This document shows, piece after piece, positions 1-12,730 of a stretch of DNA of 64,000 nucleotides. This DNA is from Jacaranda mimosifolia. Lineage: Eukaryota > Streptophyta > Magnoliopsida > Lamiales > Bignoniaceae. The position numbers and the translations under genes were made by a program. Under the pieces are notes generated by a model, which worked only from the letters and a program-made list of their open reading frames with translations, made no database searches and was not told where the DNA came from. The stretch's first letter is position 1. Every line of letters starts with the position of its first letter. The stretch covers positions 35,630,690 through 35,694,689 of the forward strand of contig CM032118.1 in NCBI GenBank assembly GCA_018894105.1, read 5' to 3'.

Positions 1-2094
1 ATGAGTTGAGAAAGTACAAATTCTTATACTTGCTTAAAATCTGACAGTGTGACATCCCATCTAGTCATCATTGACGATCCAAGATTTAAATTAGTCTGCA
101 TTTTGACACAATCAACTTTTAAGCAATAGGTCAATTTAATGAGTTAAGGATTGGACGGAGTAATGTTTCAAGTTGATTCGGTTTAAAATAAAAAATCTTT
201 GATAGTACAGAAAAATGATTAGAATTGTTGGAACTGATTTTACAAATATTCATTGACACTCAAGTTAATAAATAATTAAGAAAAGTTGGAGATAAATAAT
301 TAAATTGTACTATATCTGTAAATCAATTAATGAAAGATGTATCTATAATTAATAGTGTACTGTTAATGATTGACATATATATATATATATATATAATTGA
401 TATGGCCTAATTCGAATCTAATTTAAAGTTGGTCGGATCATTATGGTCGATTGATTCATATTAAAAAAATATATACAGATCCTGAGTGTGAGAGGTAACA
501 TAGTAATTTCATAATTATACCAACCATATCAAGAAGGCGGCAGAGGATTTTTTGTTTAATATAAGATTTGGAAGATATGAGAGAATACCAGAAACGAGGA
601 CTACTTAGCTCAGTTATATTTCTCTATTCGGTAGACGTCTTAGAAAATATGGCACAAATGAAAGAACAAGCAAAAGCGATGAGCAACTAGTAATGTACAA
701 GCCGCCTTGAAAACTCGCGAACTACTCTTTATTCAATGGTAAAAGTACTTTAAAAAACTTAAGATAAGATGTAGTGATGGCAGTGATCCGAAATATATTT
801 ATTATTTATAAAGTATATAAGAACGATAAAATCATTATTTAAGAATTTTTTAGTGTATTGATTACATTATATTTTTTAAAAGATCGAAAAAATATATATT
901 TATTTTTATCTTTCTTCTCCACTCTTCTCCCACTTCCTTGTATTAGGGCTGTATTTAAGAAATAAAACCTGAACTCATAACTTTGGGAAAAAAAAAAAAA
1001 AAGAACAGTTTATCTATTATATAATAATGTATAATACTTTATCTATGCAATAATATAAATAGGAGTTTAGTATTCAAATATTTATCTTTTGGATTAATAT
1101 ATAATAAAAAACTATTAAAATTTCAAATATGACTTAAATTTACTTTATAAATATAATATTTTTATACAATCCAAAAGGGGGGGGGGCGGGGAATTAAATT
1201 GGATCAGATTTTTTTTATCAAATTTTAGATATCCATCGAATTTGATATGGTACTAACTAATAAAGATCATATAGAATATCAGGTCGAATTCAGATATAAA
1301 TTTTAATAATCAAATTCAAATTTGGATATGCCAGATTCGATGTAAATTTGACCCGTTGATAGACCTACCTTGTATTATGCTTTTATCTCAATTTTTTCTA
1401 TTTATGTTATTTCTTCTTTTTTTTAATTCTTTTTCTCAATTTATTATTTCATATTATAACTTTAAGCAAAAGCATTTAAATAATTAAAAAGGTATATTTT
1501 TATATAAAAGTTGAATAACTATTTCAAATTTTATTTACACTGAAAATTTAAATATATATACACTTTGAGTGTGCCATGACCACTAGAACAAAATTTTCCA
1601 CGAGTATCATATCGTGTACCCTAGGCTAAGTACTTTTAAATCACAATTTATAAATTTTATTAAAACTCTTAAAAATAATCTTTATATTCAAAAGATTTCA
1701 TGAAAATATTTTTCACTCAACAAATCTGTTTGCACTTTTTATTAGAGAAAAAGAAAATCAATTACCTTCCCTTTATACTAGCACCATTATAGTTAATGAT
1801 TTACAGACTAAAATACATTGGGTTTCTTTATATAATTAAATTTTTATTTGTTCTTTTTTTTTTTTTTCCAAAGTTATGAGTTCAGGTTTTATTTCTTTTG
1901 AATTTTGGTATTTCTCAAAAATTTTTAAAAAAAAAAAAAAAAGGAAGAAGAAGAAGAAGATGTCACTTTTAAGTTGGTTAATTACGTCTATGGAGTATGA
2001 TTGAACTTCATTCGCATGAGATTTTCTTAAATAAATGGCAAGTTTTTTTTACAATAAATTGTTAATTTCACAGTAAATCATTGCACAATTTATA
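1..2094. other. AT-rich spacer without a recognisable gene
   Basis: No coding region or RNA gene can be supported here. The stretch holds an (AT)n run near 377-393, several A or T homopolymers, a G-rich run near 1177-1190 and the inverted repeat at 957-1897 listed separately. Sequence around 1140-1375, rich in repeated ATTTGGATAT-like words and ending near GATAGACCTA, may be the remnant of a hAT-type element, but I could not find its other end. Confidence 0.6.
957..1897. repeat. Inverted repeat, about 45-bp arms, about 850 bp apart
   Basis: Arm 957-1003 and arm 1853-1897 are reverse complements: a perfect 30-bp core (starting AAGAAATAAAACC, ending CATAACTTTGG) runs into a poly-A/poly-T tract, with one extra G in the left arm. 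No convincing target site duplication flanks the pair. It could be the ends of an old element, or two copies of one A-tailed repeat in opposite orientation. Confidence 0.6.
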
Positions 2095-2262
2095 CTCCAT
2101 AATAGTGATTTGAAACCGGATTGGACTGATGGTCGGACCGGTGACCGATGGCCAGTCCGATCTGATTGAAGCCTGAAAATCGGTGGTGGTCAAAACAGGT
2201 CAAAAATCAATTGAACTGGTCATAATCAGTTGAAAACGGGTCAAAACCGGACCGGTTCAACC

Positions 2263-2300
<38 letters not shown>

Positions 2301-2840
2301 AAAAGTAAAAAAAAAGAAAAGAAAAGAGAAATTGTGAGTTGAAAATGATGACTAAAGATTTTGGCAATGTAATTTTTTGAAACATGAATTTATTTTTTTG
2401 AAATTTAATGAAGTAGTAGTTATATGTGAATATTTATGTTTAATTTGTTATTTTATTTTGTTTAATCTCTCTTAAATTATATTGAATATTTAGCGCAGAA
2501 GAATTTATTTTTACTTGGAGTTGAAGTATGAATCGAATGATTACTTAAATTAATATGAAACATTATTTTTTATTTATTTATAGTTGACTAATTGTGAAAT
2601 AGTATTATTTTCTAAAAACGTACTTAAAAATAAGCAAGTTGAAATTTCTTTCAAATAATATTCTTTCTATATCAATTGAAAGTTTTATTTTTTGGTAATA
2701 TTAAAATATTATATATATTTATAAAATTAAATATAATTATTACGTCATACCGGTTCGACACTGGTCGAATCAGTTGAACCAGTAACCAGTAAGATCACCG
2801 GTTCATTGTCCGATTAGATTTTGAAAACATTGCTCTATAA
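2095..2840. mobile_element. Non-autonomous hAT-type element with 8-bp target duplication
   Basis: The element spans 2103-2832 (730 bp). Its imperfect terminal inverted repeats read TAGTGATTTGAAACCGG on the left and CAATGTTTTCAAAATC inward from the right. It is flanked by CTCCATAA (2095-2102) and CTCTATAA (2833-2840), an 8-bp duplication with one mismatch; 8 bp is diagnostic of the hAT superfamily. Subterminal sequence is rich in ACCGGTTCAA-like words. A (CT)n microsatellite lies at about 2263-2294. It has no transposase. A second copy at 41754-42460 is alignable along its whole length. Confidence 0.8.
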
Positions 2841-3057
2841 CCTTAACTCGTTTCATATTTGGTAATTTTTTTTTTTTTTGAAAAAGAAAATGAAAAGCAG
2901 ACAAAAAGAACCTTTCTTTATTGGGTGCGAGCAATTCGAGACAAAAAAAGATTGGATCATAAAGTTATTTTTAATTTCTTCTATTTGACATTAAATAAAA
3001 ATTATTAATACCATTCTCAATAAATAATAAAAAATATATATTCGAATAAAATAGTTT
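2841..3057. other. Short AT-rich spacer
   Basis: AT-rich sequence with a T homopolymer near 2870. I see no gene, RNA or clear repeat in it. Confidence 0.5.
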
Positions 3058-3446
3058 ATTAATACTAGGGATGACAACTTCCAACATGACATGATAACCT
3101 GACATAGGTTCGGCACAAAAAAATTGAGTTTAGGTCAACTGATTTTGGGTTTGGATCCAATAAGATCGACACGAATAAGAACCCAAAGAAAATGAGTTTG
3201 ATTTGGTTGAATTTCACGTTACACGAACAACTTGAAATTTGAATTTGGGTCACACGACAATCTGAATCCACCTGAACCAACTCGACTCAACCACAATTAA
3301 ATAAATAAAATTTAATTTTTTTAGTAATAAAAATATAAAATAACAAAATAAAGCTTGAAGTTTTGAACTTTAGCAATATCAAAATTACTACTTTGATATT
3401 TTTCGTCTTATTCATTTTTGTAAACATATATGATTGATATTATAAT

Positions 3447-4626
3447 TGTTGGAATTATATATGCACCAGTGTATACATAAAATAGACAGTAACAAAAGCA
3501 AAAGCATAAATAATTAATACATAGAACGTCTATCTCAAAAACAAATGTTAAGAGAACAAAAAGTCTATAAAACAAACTAGGAACATAAATTGAGTTAGCA
3601 CTATAATTGAGTCGAGGCCTACACGAAAGCAGTGTCCTTAAGGTTTTATCCGCCTCCCAACGGTGCATGAGGACTTTCAACAGACAACCTCCCAAGAAAC
3701 AACGACCTGGCCAGACAAAGGCTGCACTTCAATTGACTGGACTCCAAACACTAAACTAACTTGAAGCTTTGTTTTGAATGCTTTGTATGCGTGAGTGAGT
3801 ATGTATGAATGTTGTATGTTATTTCTTATGATGAATGCACGAATGTACCCCCCATATTTATAGATGTTAGGTGCCTGCTACTGTGAGACACGACTATATG
3901 CCCATCAGACATGTTAAAGGTTGCAAACCTTAATTTTCAAATGTTAAGGACACAGCTTTAGATCTTCAATGAACAGACATGACCGGAATTGGTTAGAGTT
4001 TCTGGACATGACTATTAGGAGAGGACCGATATTGGTTCTCAATACCGAAAAATTAATTATGTAACGTAATTATAGTTTAAATCGAAAATAATTCGGTAAC
4101 ATAATTATTATTTAGAGCTATTTAATTTATTTTATTTTAAAATAAATTTTATCTAAAAAGATAATATTCGGACCGCACCCGTGCCCTCGACCCCGCCCCC
4201 GCCTCGCCATGATCCGAGCCAACCGACTGGGCGGGCAGGCAGCGAGTGCGCAAGCAAACCCAAACCCACACTAAAGTAGGTCATCTCCCTTCCAAAAGCT
4301 TGAGTACCCCAAAGGGGTCTAATCCCTTAGGCCACACCCAAGTTATTTAACTAGCTCCATTCTAGCTTTAGATTCCAATGTAGGATGGACACTTTCAAGC
4401 CATCCATCCACACATGTCTTAGCTATTCCTTAACTTATTCTTCATTCTTTTGGCTCAATTTTCTCATTCACTCTCTCATTGATTTTTGGCATATAACCAC
4501 TTACTAAACATCTCCTCAATGAGATGAAATTGTTAGTTTAAAGTCATTAAATTTGACTTCATAAAACTCTCATTAAACTCTAACCAAAGTTGGTAGGTTA
4601 TCACTCATTAATGCCAAATTCTCACA
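3447..4626 (-). repeat. Copia 3' LTR
   Basis: 1180 bp. On the + strand it starts TGTTGGAATTATATATGC and ends ATGCCAAATTCTCACA; in element orientation it therefore begins TGTGAGAATT and ends TTCCAACA. It matches 9623-10883 along its length except for a tandem duplication present only in the other LTR. Confidence 0.92.
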
Positions 4627-5221
4627 ATCCCCCACATAAATGAGCAAATTGTCTGATATGTAAACTTATGAGTGTAATGGAATGACAGGATTCAACTCAA
4701 ATGGTACTGCATCAGGAGATTTAGCTTTTGGCTTTGAACCTTCCCTAGTGAGAACTATCGATTGCACTTGCCAACCAATGAATAGTATTTTGAACTATTT
4801 GGATTTTGTGTACACCAAGACAATAGAACTACACACTATACCACTCGATAATCAACTTTTGTGGTTCATGTTGTGTTCATTTCGACCCTGAACAATTCTT
4901 GGTATTCATGAGTACTACTCTGAGAATCCAGCCTTAAAATTCTCATAGGATCGGCCCAATCCCTACTCATATAGGTGACTTCTCATAAAGAGGTTGTTGC
5001 TGCACCCCTACTCAAAATATCGCGATATGAGAGCCATTAAAAGCAACGCTTAACCTAGAACTTTTATAGGATGCACTGTCTGCTCATCAACGGAATGGGT
5101 TAGAGGGTTAAGGCCTCCCACAGTGTGTCTACATCGAGTCACAGTTACACAACTTGTTTTTCCATTTGAACCTACTTCATGGGATCTCCAATCACATAGG
5201 TAGGGTTCTCGTTATGGTGAC

Positions 5222-5701
5222 TCAGTTACTTAAAGGCTTTAGTCCCATTCCCTCTGATGATTTATTTACTTGCTCTCTATTTACACCTTTGGTTAGCGGA
5301 TCCGCAAGGTTATCTTTAGACTTCACATTGTCAATTGAGATAACTCCATTATAAAGCAGTTGTCTAACGGTATTATGTCTCTTCCGTATGTGTCGAGACT
5401 TGCCATTATACATACTATTTAGTGCCCTTCCTATAGCAGATTGGCTATCACAATTAATGCAAATTGCCGACACAGGCTTTGGCCAGTTTGGAATGTCTTC
5501 CAAAAATTAGCGTAGCCATTCTGCTTCTTCACTTATTTTATCCAAGGCGATGAACTCTGATTCCATCGTTGGCCTTGCTATGTGGGTTTGCTTCGAGGAT
5601 TTCCACGATATGGCAGCTCCACCTAGAGTGAATACATATCTACTCATGGACTTGGACTCATTTGAGGTAGATATCCAATTTGCATCATTGTATCCCTCAA
5701 T
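5222..5701 (-). pseudogene. Copia RNase H, broken
   Basis: Encodes the copia ribonuclease H that degrades the RNA of the RNA-DNA hybrid. The segment starts at GYNDANW (about 5701), where the D is the usual first catalytic residue. It runs through SWKSSKQ and the ESEF motif, whose E is also catalytic. After a frame break near 5504 it ends with the typical C-terminus KSKDNLADPLTKG. It follows the reverse transcriptase directly. The break and lack of an uninterrupted frame make it inactive. Confidence 0.88.
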
Positions 5702-6844
5702 TACAGTTGGATATCTATTATAATGCAACCCATACTTTGTGGTCTGTTTTAAGTATCTCCATACTCTAACAATAGCATTCCAATGCTCTTGTCCAGGGTT
5801 GCTTGTGTATCTACTTAGCTTACCTACTGCATATGTAATATCTGGCCTCGTGCAATTCATAATGTACATAAGGCTTCCAATTATACGCGCGTACTCCACT
5901 TGAGCCTTTCTGTCGCCTTTATTCTTGGTAAGCTGTTGGTTTGCATCTATTGGTGTTTTCACCAGACTACTAGTGGGATCTAGAAACTTTTGTAACTCTT
6001 TCTTAATATAATGCGACTGCGTTAATGCTATCCCATCCGGTGTTCTTACAATTTTAATTTCAAGTATGACATCAGCAAGACCCATATCTTTCATATCGAA
6101 ATTACGGCTTAGTAATTTCTTTGTCTCTTTGATTATGTCATTGTTGCTTCCCATAATTAACATATCATCCACATATAAACACACAATGATGTATCCAGTT
6201 GATGTACCTCTAATATACACACACTTGTCACACTCGTTAATTTTGAAGCCATTGGCTATCATTACTTGATCAAATTTAAGGTGCTACTGTTTAGGTGCTT
6301 ATTTTAAACCATATAATGATTTAATTAACTTACACACCTTCTTTTCTTGTCCCAAAACAACAAACCCTTGGGGTTGTTCCATATAAACTTCCTTATCGAG
6401 ATCACCATTCAAGAATGTCGTTTTCACATCCATTTGGTGTATCTCAGGATTATTTATAGTAGTAAAGGCAATTAATAATCGAATAGAAGTTATTCTAGTC
6501 ACCGGTGAGTACGTATCAAAGTAGTCAAGACCTTCTTTTTGTCGGTACCCTTTGACTACTAATCTCACCTTGTACTTGTCTATTGTACCATCAGCTTTCA
6601 TTTTTCTCTTGAAAATCCGTTTACACCCTCAGGGTTTGTTCCCAGGAAGTAAATCTACTAGTTTCCAAGTATGATTATGCATGATGGACTCTATTTTACT
6701 ATTTACTGCTTCCTTACATAATGGAGCTTCTGGGGTGGTTATCGCTTCAGTAAACATCTGCGGTTCACTTTTCAATATATAAGTAAAGAAGTCGAGGCCA
6801 AAAGATTTAGCTATTCTAGCTCTTTTGCTATGTCTCGGCTCCAA
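5702..6844 (-). pseudogene. Copia reverse transcriptase (RVT_2), broken
   Basis: Three frame segments together form a copia reverse transcriptase. 6629-6844 holds the entry region (FTEAITTPEAP to HNHTWKLVDLLPG). 6299-6601 holds DKYKVRLVVKGYRQ, the first catalytic aspartate in QMDVKTTFLNGDL, and MEQPQGF. 5507-6262 begins with the second catalytic block [12 protein letters not shown] (residues 29-40 of that segment). Frame breaks lie near 6263-6298 and 6602-6628. The motifs are standard for plant Ty1/copia; the gene is not functional as it stands. Confidence 0.9.
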
Positions 6845-6862
6845 GTCCTCTTTGCTCGACTT

Positions 6863-7569
6863 TTAAACTTCTCGAAGTCTTTTAAATATCACTTGCCCCT
6901 CTTCCTTTTTCCATGGAAATATTTCTTCAAAGAAGCTTGCATTCCTTGACTCTATAATTGTATTGACTTGAATGTCGTCAATATCAGATTTATGTACAAG
7001 AAACCGATAGGCTGCACTATGTTGTGTGTAGCCAATAAATATTCCGTCAACAAGTTTTGGTCCTATTTTGACCATTTTAGGATGTGGTATTCCTACTTTA
7101 GCTAGACACCCCCATACTCGAAGATATTGATACGATGGTGGGTGTCCTTTCCAAGTCTCATATGGTGTCTTTTGTAATTGCTTGTGGGGTATCTTATTAA
7201 GTAAATGATTTACAGTTAGCACTGCCTCTCCCCACATGTTTTGAGGTGTACCTGCATTAATTAGTAATGCATTCATCATTTCTTTTAAAGTCCAATTTTT
7301 GCGCTCAGCAATTCCATTTGATTGTGGTGCATATGGTGTTGTTACTTCATGGATAATTCCATGTTCAGCATAAAATTCTTCAAAGGGGTGAACATATTCA
7401 CCGCATTTATCACTTCTAAGTATTTTTTATTTTCTTCCCAAGTTGATTCTCAACCTCATTCTTGTAATGTTAAAATACTTCAATAGCTTCATCTTTACTT
7501 GAAAGTAAATAAACATGACAATATCTTGTGCAATCATCAATAAAGGTTATAAAATATCTTTTCCCTCCT
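6863..7569 (-). pseudogene. Copia integrase, broken
   Basis: Integrase core and C-terminal part. In translated fragments I can see SDKCGEY (family consensus SDxGGEY, with the second catalytic aspartate), then PQSNGIAERKN with the catalytic glutamate, then the conserved stretch NKIPHKQLQKTPYETW, LRVWGCLAKV and DGIFIGY. The frame is open from 7279 to 6863, but stops interrupt the part between 7569 and 7280. It lies between the protease and the reverse transcriptase, as in all copia elements. Confidence 0.87.
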
Positions 7570-8474
7570 CATGATTGCACCATTTTTAAGTCACATATGT
7601 TTGTGTGAATTAAATTTAATGGTTCAGTGCTTCTCTCTATTGGCTTAAATGATTTTTTTGTCATTTTTGCCTCAATGTAAACTTCACACTTAGTTTTTGT
7701 GTCAAAGTTCAACTTAGGTAGAATTCCACTTTTAGCTAGCTTACTCAAGGTACCAAAATTTACATGTCCTAGTCTATGATGCCATAAATCTAGAGACTCC
7801 AACAAGTAAGCCAAATTTACTTTATTTCCATTAAAAACAACTTTTGGTACATTTTTAGGTATGATGGTCATTACATTCATTTTAAAAAGACCATCATATA
7901 AATATCCTTTTCCGACATACACACCATTTTTGGTTAATACAAATTTATCGGATTCAAAAACTAGTCTAAAGACATTCTTGCTAAACATGGGACCTGGCAC
8001 TAAGTTTCTTCTTATATCTGGCACATGAAGCATGTTGTTGAGAGTCAGCTCCTTCCCAGAAGTCATCTTAAGCACCATTTTGTCAATTCCATGCACTTTG
8101 GAGGTTGACGAGTTTCCCATGAACAAGTTCTCATCATTTGCATCCTCATAGGTTGTGAACAAGTTTTTGTCTGAGCACGCGTGTCGAGTGGCCCCAGTAT
8201 CCACCCACCACTGTTTGAGATTCTCAGTTAGGTTCACCTCAGAAACTACTGTTGAAAGATTCAAGTCAGTGACACCATCCGAGAGATTATCAACTTCGGC
8301 TATGTTAGCATGAGCAACCCTTTTCTTCTTTGGGAACCTATCTCTCTTTGGAATTCTTCCTTGATGACGGTGTTTGCAATCCTTTTCCCTATGGCCTGGC
8401 TTGCCACAAACGTAACAGCTTCCTTCAAACTTCTTTTTCTTTCTTTTGTCATGTTGGTTGTCAGAAGCATCCAT
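7569..8474 (-). pseudogene. Copia Gag zinc knuckle, protease and pre-integrase
   Basis: The longest open segment of the element, 301 residues. A CCHC zinc knuckle lies at C20, C23, H28 and C33 (CYVCGKPGHREKDC), the nucleic-acid-binding end of Gag. The aspartic protease active site is WWVDTGA with D92. The GAG-pre-integrase motif LWHHRLGHVNFGTL follows near residue 230. Gag and Pol are thus in one frame here, as usual for plant copia. The upstream part of Gag is out of frame with it. Confidence 0.92.
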
Positions 8475-9266
8475 TTTTCATTTGTTAGACGGACCCTGCT
8501 CCACAATGTCTGTTTAGCTCTCATAAGCATTGGCACCACTTTTCTTTTTGGGAAGTCTGTTATCTTCCTCTATTCTCAACCTCAAGATCAAATCCTCAAG
8601 ATTCACCTTCTTGCGTTTGTGCTTGAGGTAGTTTTTGAAATCCTTCCACCCCGGAGGCAATTTTTCAATGAGCGCTGCCACTTGAAATGATTATCCAAGT
8701 CTCATCCATTCGACAGCTAACTCATGCAATATCATCTGATATTCATTAACCTAGGACATCACAGATTTTGAGTCAATCATAATAAACTCAATAAACTTAC
8801 CAAAGACGAATTTCTTTGAGCCGGCAACTTCTATTATGTATTTTTTCTCAAGTGATTCCCAAATTCCCTTCGACGTAGCAACTGTACTATAAACGTAATA
8901 TATACATTGTCCAAGCTGTTGAGGATGTAGTTTTTGCACAAGAAATCCCCATAATTCCAAGCATCAACAATTGCCACAGTTTGCATATCAGGATTTTCCC
9001 CTGAGGTAGGACATTCTTCACGTAGAAACCTTGTTGGGTTCAGAGTAGTAAGGTAGAACAGCATCTTCTGTTGCCATCTTTTAAAGTCCTTCCCATTGAA
9101 CATTTCTAGTTTCTCTGCTTGTCCAACTACAACCGGAGCAGGATGTGTATTACCAACTGCAACTGGGGGTAGGAAGAATAACGACTAGAGGGAGAGCAAC
9201 AGGGGGATTCTGAGATCCACCGCCGACGTTGGACTCAGTAGGCACATTAAACACATTTGTCGCCAT
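8475..9266 (-). pseudogene. Copia Gag, N-terminal part, frameshifted
   Basis: The likely original start is the ATG at 9266-9264 (MATNVFNVPTESN). A frame break follows, then 8834-9103 encodes MFNGKDFKRWQQKMLFYLTTL, typical of the UBN2-type Gag of plant copia elements. 8751-8960 continues in another frame with SKGIWESLEKKY and KFVFGKFIEF. Gag forms the virus-like particle. At least two frameshifts prevent translation of a whole product. Confidence 0.85.
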
Positions 9267-9622
9267 CTTAAAAATTCTACAAGAATAAATTATGCAACGA
9301 TAAATAAAGATTTATATAACCAAGCAAAACTTGAGCAGATTGTCAAATTATTGGTACAGAAATAGTATCACTTGTGCAGAAATAAAATATAAACAGAATG
9401 CTCTTGCACATATTTGTATATAGATAGAATACTGTTGCACAGATTTGTAGACAAATATGTTGTTTGCAAATGAATTAACTGACTCATCACTTAAGACAGA
9501 ACAAAAGTTAAAACTTTAAGACATAGCAGAATATCTATCTATAAACACTTAAACAATTAAAAGCAAAATTGATCATTACTACTGACTACTTGAAACATAG
9601 AAGAAGCTTAAAACCTTAAGAT

Positions 9623-10883
9623 TGTTGGAATCATATACGCACCAATGTATACAAAAAATAGACAGTAACAAAAGCACAAGCATAAATAATTAACACATAG
9701 AACGTCTATCTGAAAAACAAATGTTAAGAGAACAAAAAGTCTATAAAACAAATCGTGAATAGAAACTGTGTTAGCACTATAATTAAGTTGAGGCCTACAC
9801 GAACGCAGTGTCCTTAAGGTTTTATCTGCCTCCCAACGGTGCACGAGGACTTTCAACGGATAACCTCCCAAGATACAATGACCCATCCAGACAAAAGGCT
9901 ATGCTCCAATTGACTGGACTCCGAACACTAAACTGACTTGAACCTTTGTTTTGAATGCTTTGTACATGTGAGTGAGTATGTATAAATGTTGTGTGTTTTT
10001 TCTTATGATGAATGCACAAATGTACCCCCCATATTTATAGATGTTAGGTGCCTGCTACTGTGAGACACGGCTGTTTGCCCATCATACATGTTAAAGGTTG
10101 CAAACCTTTAATTTTCAAATGTTAAGGACACAACTTTAAATCTTCAATGAATAGATATGGCCGGAACTGATTAGAGTTTTTGGACATGACTATTAGGAGA
10201 AGACCAATATCGGTTCTCAAAACCGAAAAATTAATTATGTAACATCATTATAGTTTAAATTGAAAATAATTTGGTAACATAATTATTATTTAGAGCTATT
10301 TAATTTAATTTATTTTATTTTAAAATAAATTTTCTCTAAAAAGATAATATTCGGACTGCACCCGATAACAAAATTATTATTTATAGCTATTTAATTTATT
10401 TTAAAATAAATTTTCTCTAAAAAAGAAAATATTCGAACCGCACTTGCATTTGCGCCCTCTCCTGATTCGAGCCGGCGGGCCCTGCACGCGCGTGTGTGGT
10501 TCATTACAAGCAAACCCAAACACACACTCAAGTAGGTCCTCTCCCTTCCAAAAGCTTGGGTACCCCCAAAGGGGTCCAACCCCTTAGGCCACACCCAAGT
10601 TATTTAACTAGCTCCATTCTAGCTTTAGATTCCAATGTGGGATGGACACTTTCAAGCTATCAATCCACACATGTCTTAGCTATTCCTTAACTTATTCTTC
10701 ATTCTTTTAGCTCAATTTTCTCATTCACTCTCTCATTGACTTTTGGCATATAACCACTTAATAAACATCTCCTCAATGAGATGAAATTTTTAGTTTAAAG
10801 TCATTAAATTTGACTTCATAAAACTCTCATTAAACTCTAATCGAAGTTGGTGGGTCATCACTCATTAATGCCAAATTCTCACA
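9623..10883 (-). repeat. Copia 5' LTR with internal tandem duplication
   Basis: 1261 bp, TG...CA ends on the + strand as in the other LTR. It is 81 bp longer because an AT-rich unit of about 80 bp is present twice (about 10280-10363 and 10364-10445); both copies contain AAAATAAATTTTCTCTAAAA followed by a TATTCG(A/G)AC-like word. As the upstream LTR it should have held the element promoter. Confidence 0.9.
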
Positions 10884-11779
10884 ATAATTTAATACTGCTT
10901 CTAATGGTTATTTTTGTTATCCAAGCGAACATGAAAGTTGTTCTGCAAAGAGTTGACAAAACACTACTTTGATTTCTAAATTGTCCTAGAATTTTTTCTT
11001 AAGCCTTATGCAATGCAAGATTATATATATATAAATAGACAAGAATTCTTTCTATTGAAAGGTTATACAAAATTCAAAGACTCAAGAAAGTTTTTATAAC
11101 AAATTATGTGTATTATAAAAATACTTATTTACTTATTTGCTTGATGATATATTTTTATGATTTATCTGCTTAATTGAATCAATTTAAGGTTAAAAAATAA
11201 TGTCATTTTAAGAAGTTAAAAGAGATAGTTGGTTGACACAAAAGATACAAAAATTAAAGAGAGCGGATGAATAAAACTTGAAAAAGTATGTTATTTTTAA
11301 AAATAAGATACTTTGTGATTTCAATATTTTTGTAACGCTAATAGATACTACAAAATGAAAGGAAAAGAAATCCTAAAATAATATACTATGTGGTTCAATT
11401 AAAAAAAAATTAGAAAGCTACTATTATGAATTTATGATGAGAACTCCTTAGTCCTATTTTAATTTATTAATAATTAAAAATAGATAAAAGTAAAAAGTAA
11501 AAATACCAAAAAAAATTCAAAAATTAAAATAAATATTTGAAATAATTATTTTAAATTAGGTTGGCAGGTTGGATTGGGTGATTTGAGTTGGCAAGTTGAC
11601 TTAATAAAAATCGGGTCGACCCGAACTTGACCTGATACAATTCAAGTTGGATTAGGGTTGAGTATTTTCAGGTTGTCACCATGTTAGGTTGGGTTGGGTT
11701 TAGGTTGAAAAAATTAATGTTATACCGCTACTTCAACCCAACCCAAACCCACTCAACCCACTCAAATTGCCTTTAATAC

Positions 11780-12610
11780 ATAAAGAAATTATTAATGCAT
11801 TAGTTAGAGATCTTAATAGTCGGATCGAGTTCTAATAAAATTTTAATCCATTGAAAATCATATGAAATATATTATTTATCTTATAATAGATAAATATGTT
11901 CCATATACTATTTGATTTAGACCTAAAATTGAATTCAATAAGATTTTTATTTCCTAAACCATAAACTTAGATCAAATAATCCACTAAACGTACTCTAGAT
12001 CGAAATATCATGAGACTATTTAATTTACTTATTGTTTGGTATTTGCATAAACCACAACTCATATAATAAGATATCAATAGTTATTGCAATTATAAAAAGA
12101 TAGCATTATGTTTAGTTAATAATATTATATAGCATGCCTAAATATGTAGCAAATATAAAAAAAAAGAAAAGAAAAGAAAAATTATAAACATAAAACGAAG
12201 TATGTGGACCCCAATATTCATCATAGAAATTAGCTCATATAAAAATAAATTGTGCAAAAATAAAGTTAGAAATATTAATATGGATTAGCCTATATATTAA
12301 TGTAAAATATTAAAATAATATGGCTAAGTTTTTGGATTGATTTGAGAATGTTAATTGAACATACACTCTTAGGAAGTTTGTTAGGGCGACATTTTATGTA
12401 TAATAATATATATTATATATGATTAATTGATATTTATATATTGCGTATCTAATCATTACTTTTCATTGATTTAGAAATGAAAATGCATCAAAAGGCATTG
12501 AAACACATTATTGTATGAAAAATTAAAGATAAAATATTGTAGTATAATAAATACAAGTAGATCTATTTTTAACAAAAAAAATCATTTAAATAAAAATCCA
12601 ATTTATTGGT
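11780..12610. other. AT-rich spacer
   Basis: No gene or RNA recognised. Contains A-rich runs (about 12160-12180) and AT-rich words only. Confidence 0.5.
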
Positions 12611-12624
12611 TCAAAATACACACC

Positions 12625-12730
12625 AATTATTATATATACACACACACACTCATGCATGTAGTGTTCATGAGGTTCAACCCCCAAACCTCACACTTTATGT
12701 ATGAAACTTATGATAATGGACCAAAGACCA
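12625..12730 (-). repeat. SINE-like tRNA-derived repeat remnant
   Basis: On the - strand this reads a B-box-like GGGTTGAACC (complement of 12671-12680) preceded by CATAAAGTGTGAGGTT. The arrangement closely matches 53815-53880, where CGTAAAGTATGAGGTT precedes GGGTTCGAACC. The shared order and spacing suggest two copies of one tRNA-derived SINE family. The A-box side is too decayed here to place. Confidence 0.4.

Larger units (their letters stand above)
3447..10883 (-). mobile_element. Ty1/copia retrotransposon, degenerate
   Basis: A 7.4-kb element lies on the - strand between two LTRs and is flanked by a perfect 5-bp duplication ATAAT (3442-3446 and 10884-10888). In coding orientation the order is gag, protease, integrase, reverse transcriptase, RNase H, which is the copia order. 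The polypurine tract next to the 3' LTR reads TGTGGGGGAT (complement of 4627-4636). Many stops and frameshifts break the polyprotein. Over about the first 95 aligned bases the LTRs differ at roughly 7 sites by eye, so the insertion is not recent. The sequence after the 5' LTR does not match the usual initiator-Met primer site. Confidence 0.93.
3058..11779. mobile_element. hAT-type element split by a copia insertion
   Basis: The element starts at 3066 with TAGGGATGACAAC and ends at 11771 with AAATTGCC. Flanks are ATTAATAC (3058-3065) and TTTAATAC (11772-11779), a likely 8-bp hAT target duplication with one mismatch. Its own sequence is 3066-3446 plus 10889-11771, about 1.26 kb, with the copia element in between. 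A full-length inverted relative at 36713-37983 (1271 bp) aligns to both halves and ends in TTGCCACCCCTA, so the last few bases of this copy seem to have been lost. Subterminal regions are full of GGGTTGGGTT-like words. It has no coding capacity. Confidence 0.8.

Noticed and set aside
1140..1375. Possible hAT-type element rich in ATTTGGATAT words
   Set aside because: Only one end (TAGGTCTATCAACGGG on the - strand) looks plausible; the other end and the duplication are missing, so it is mentioned only in the spacer entry.
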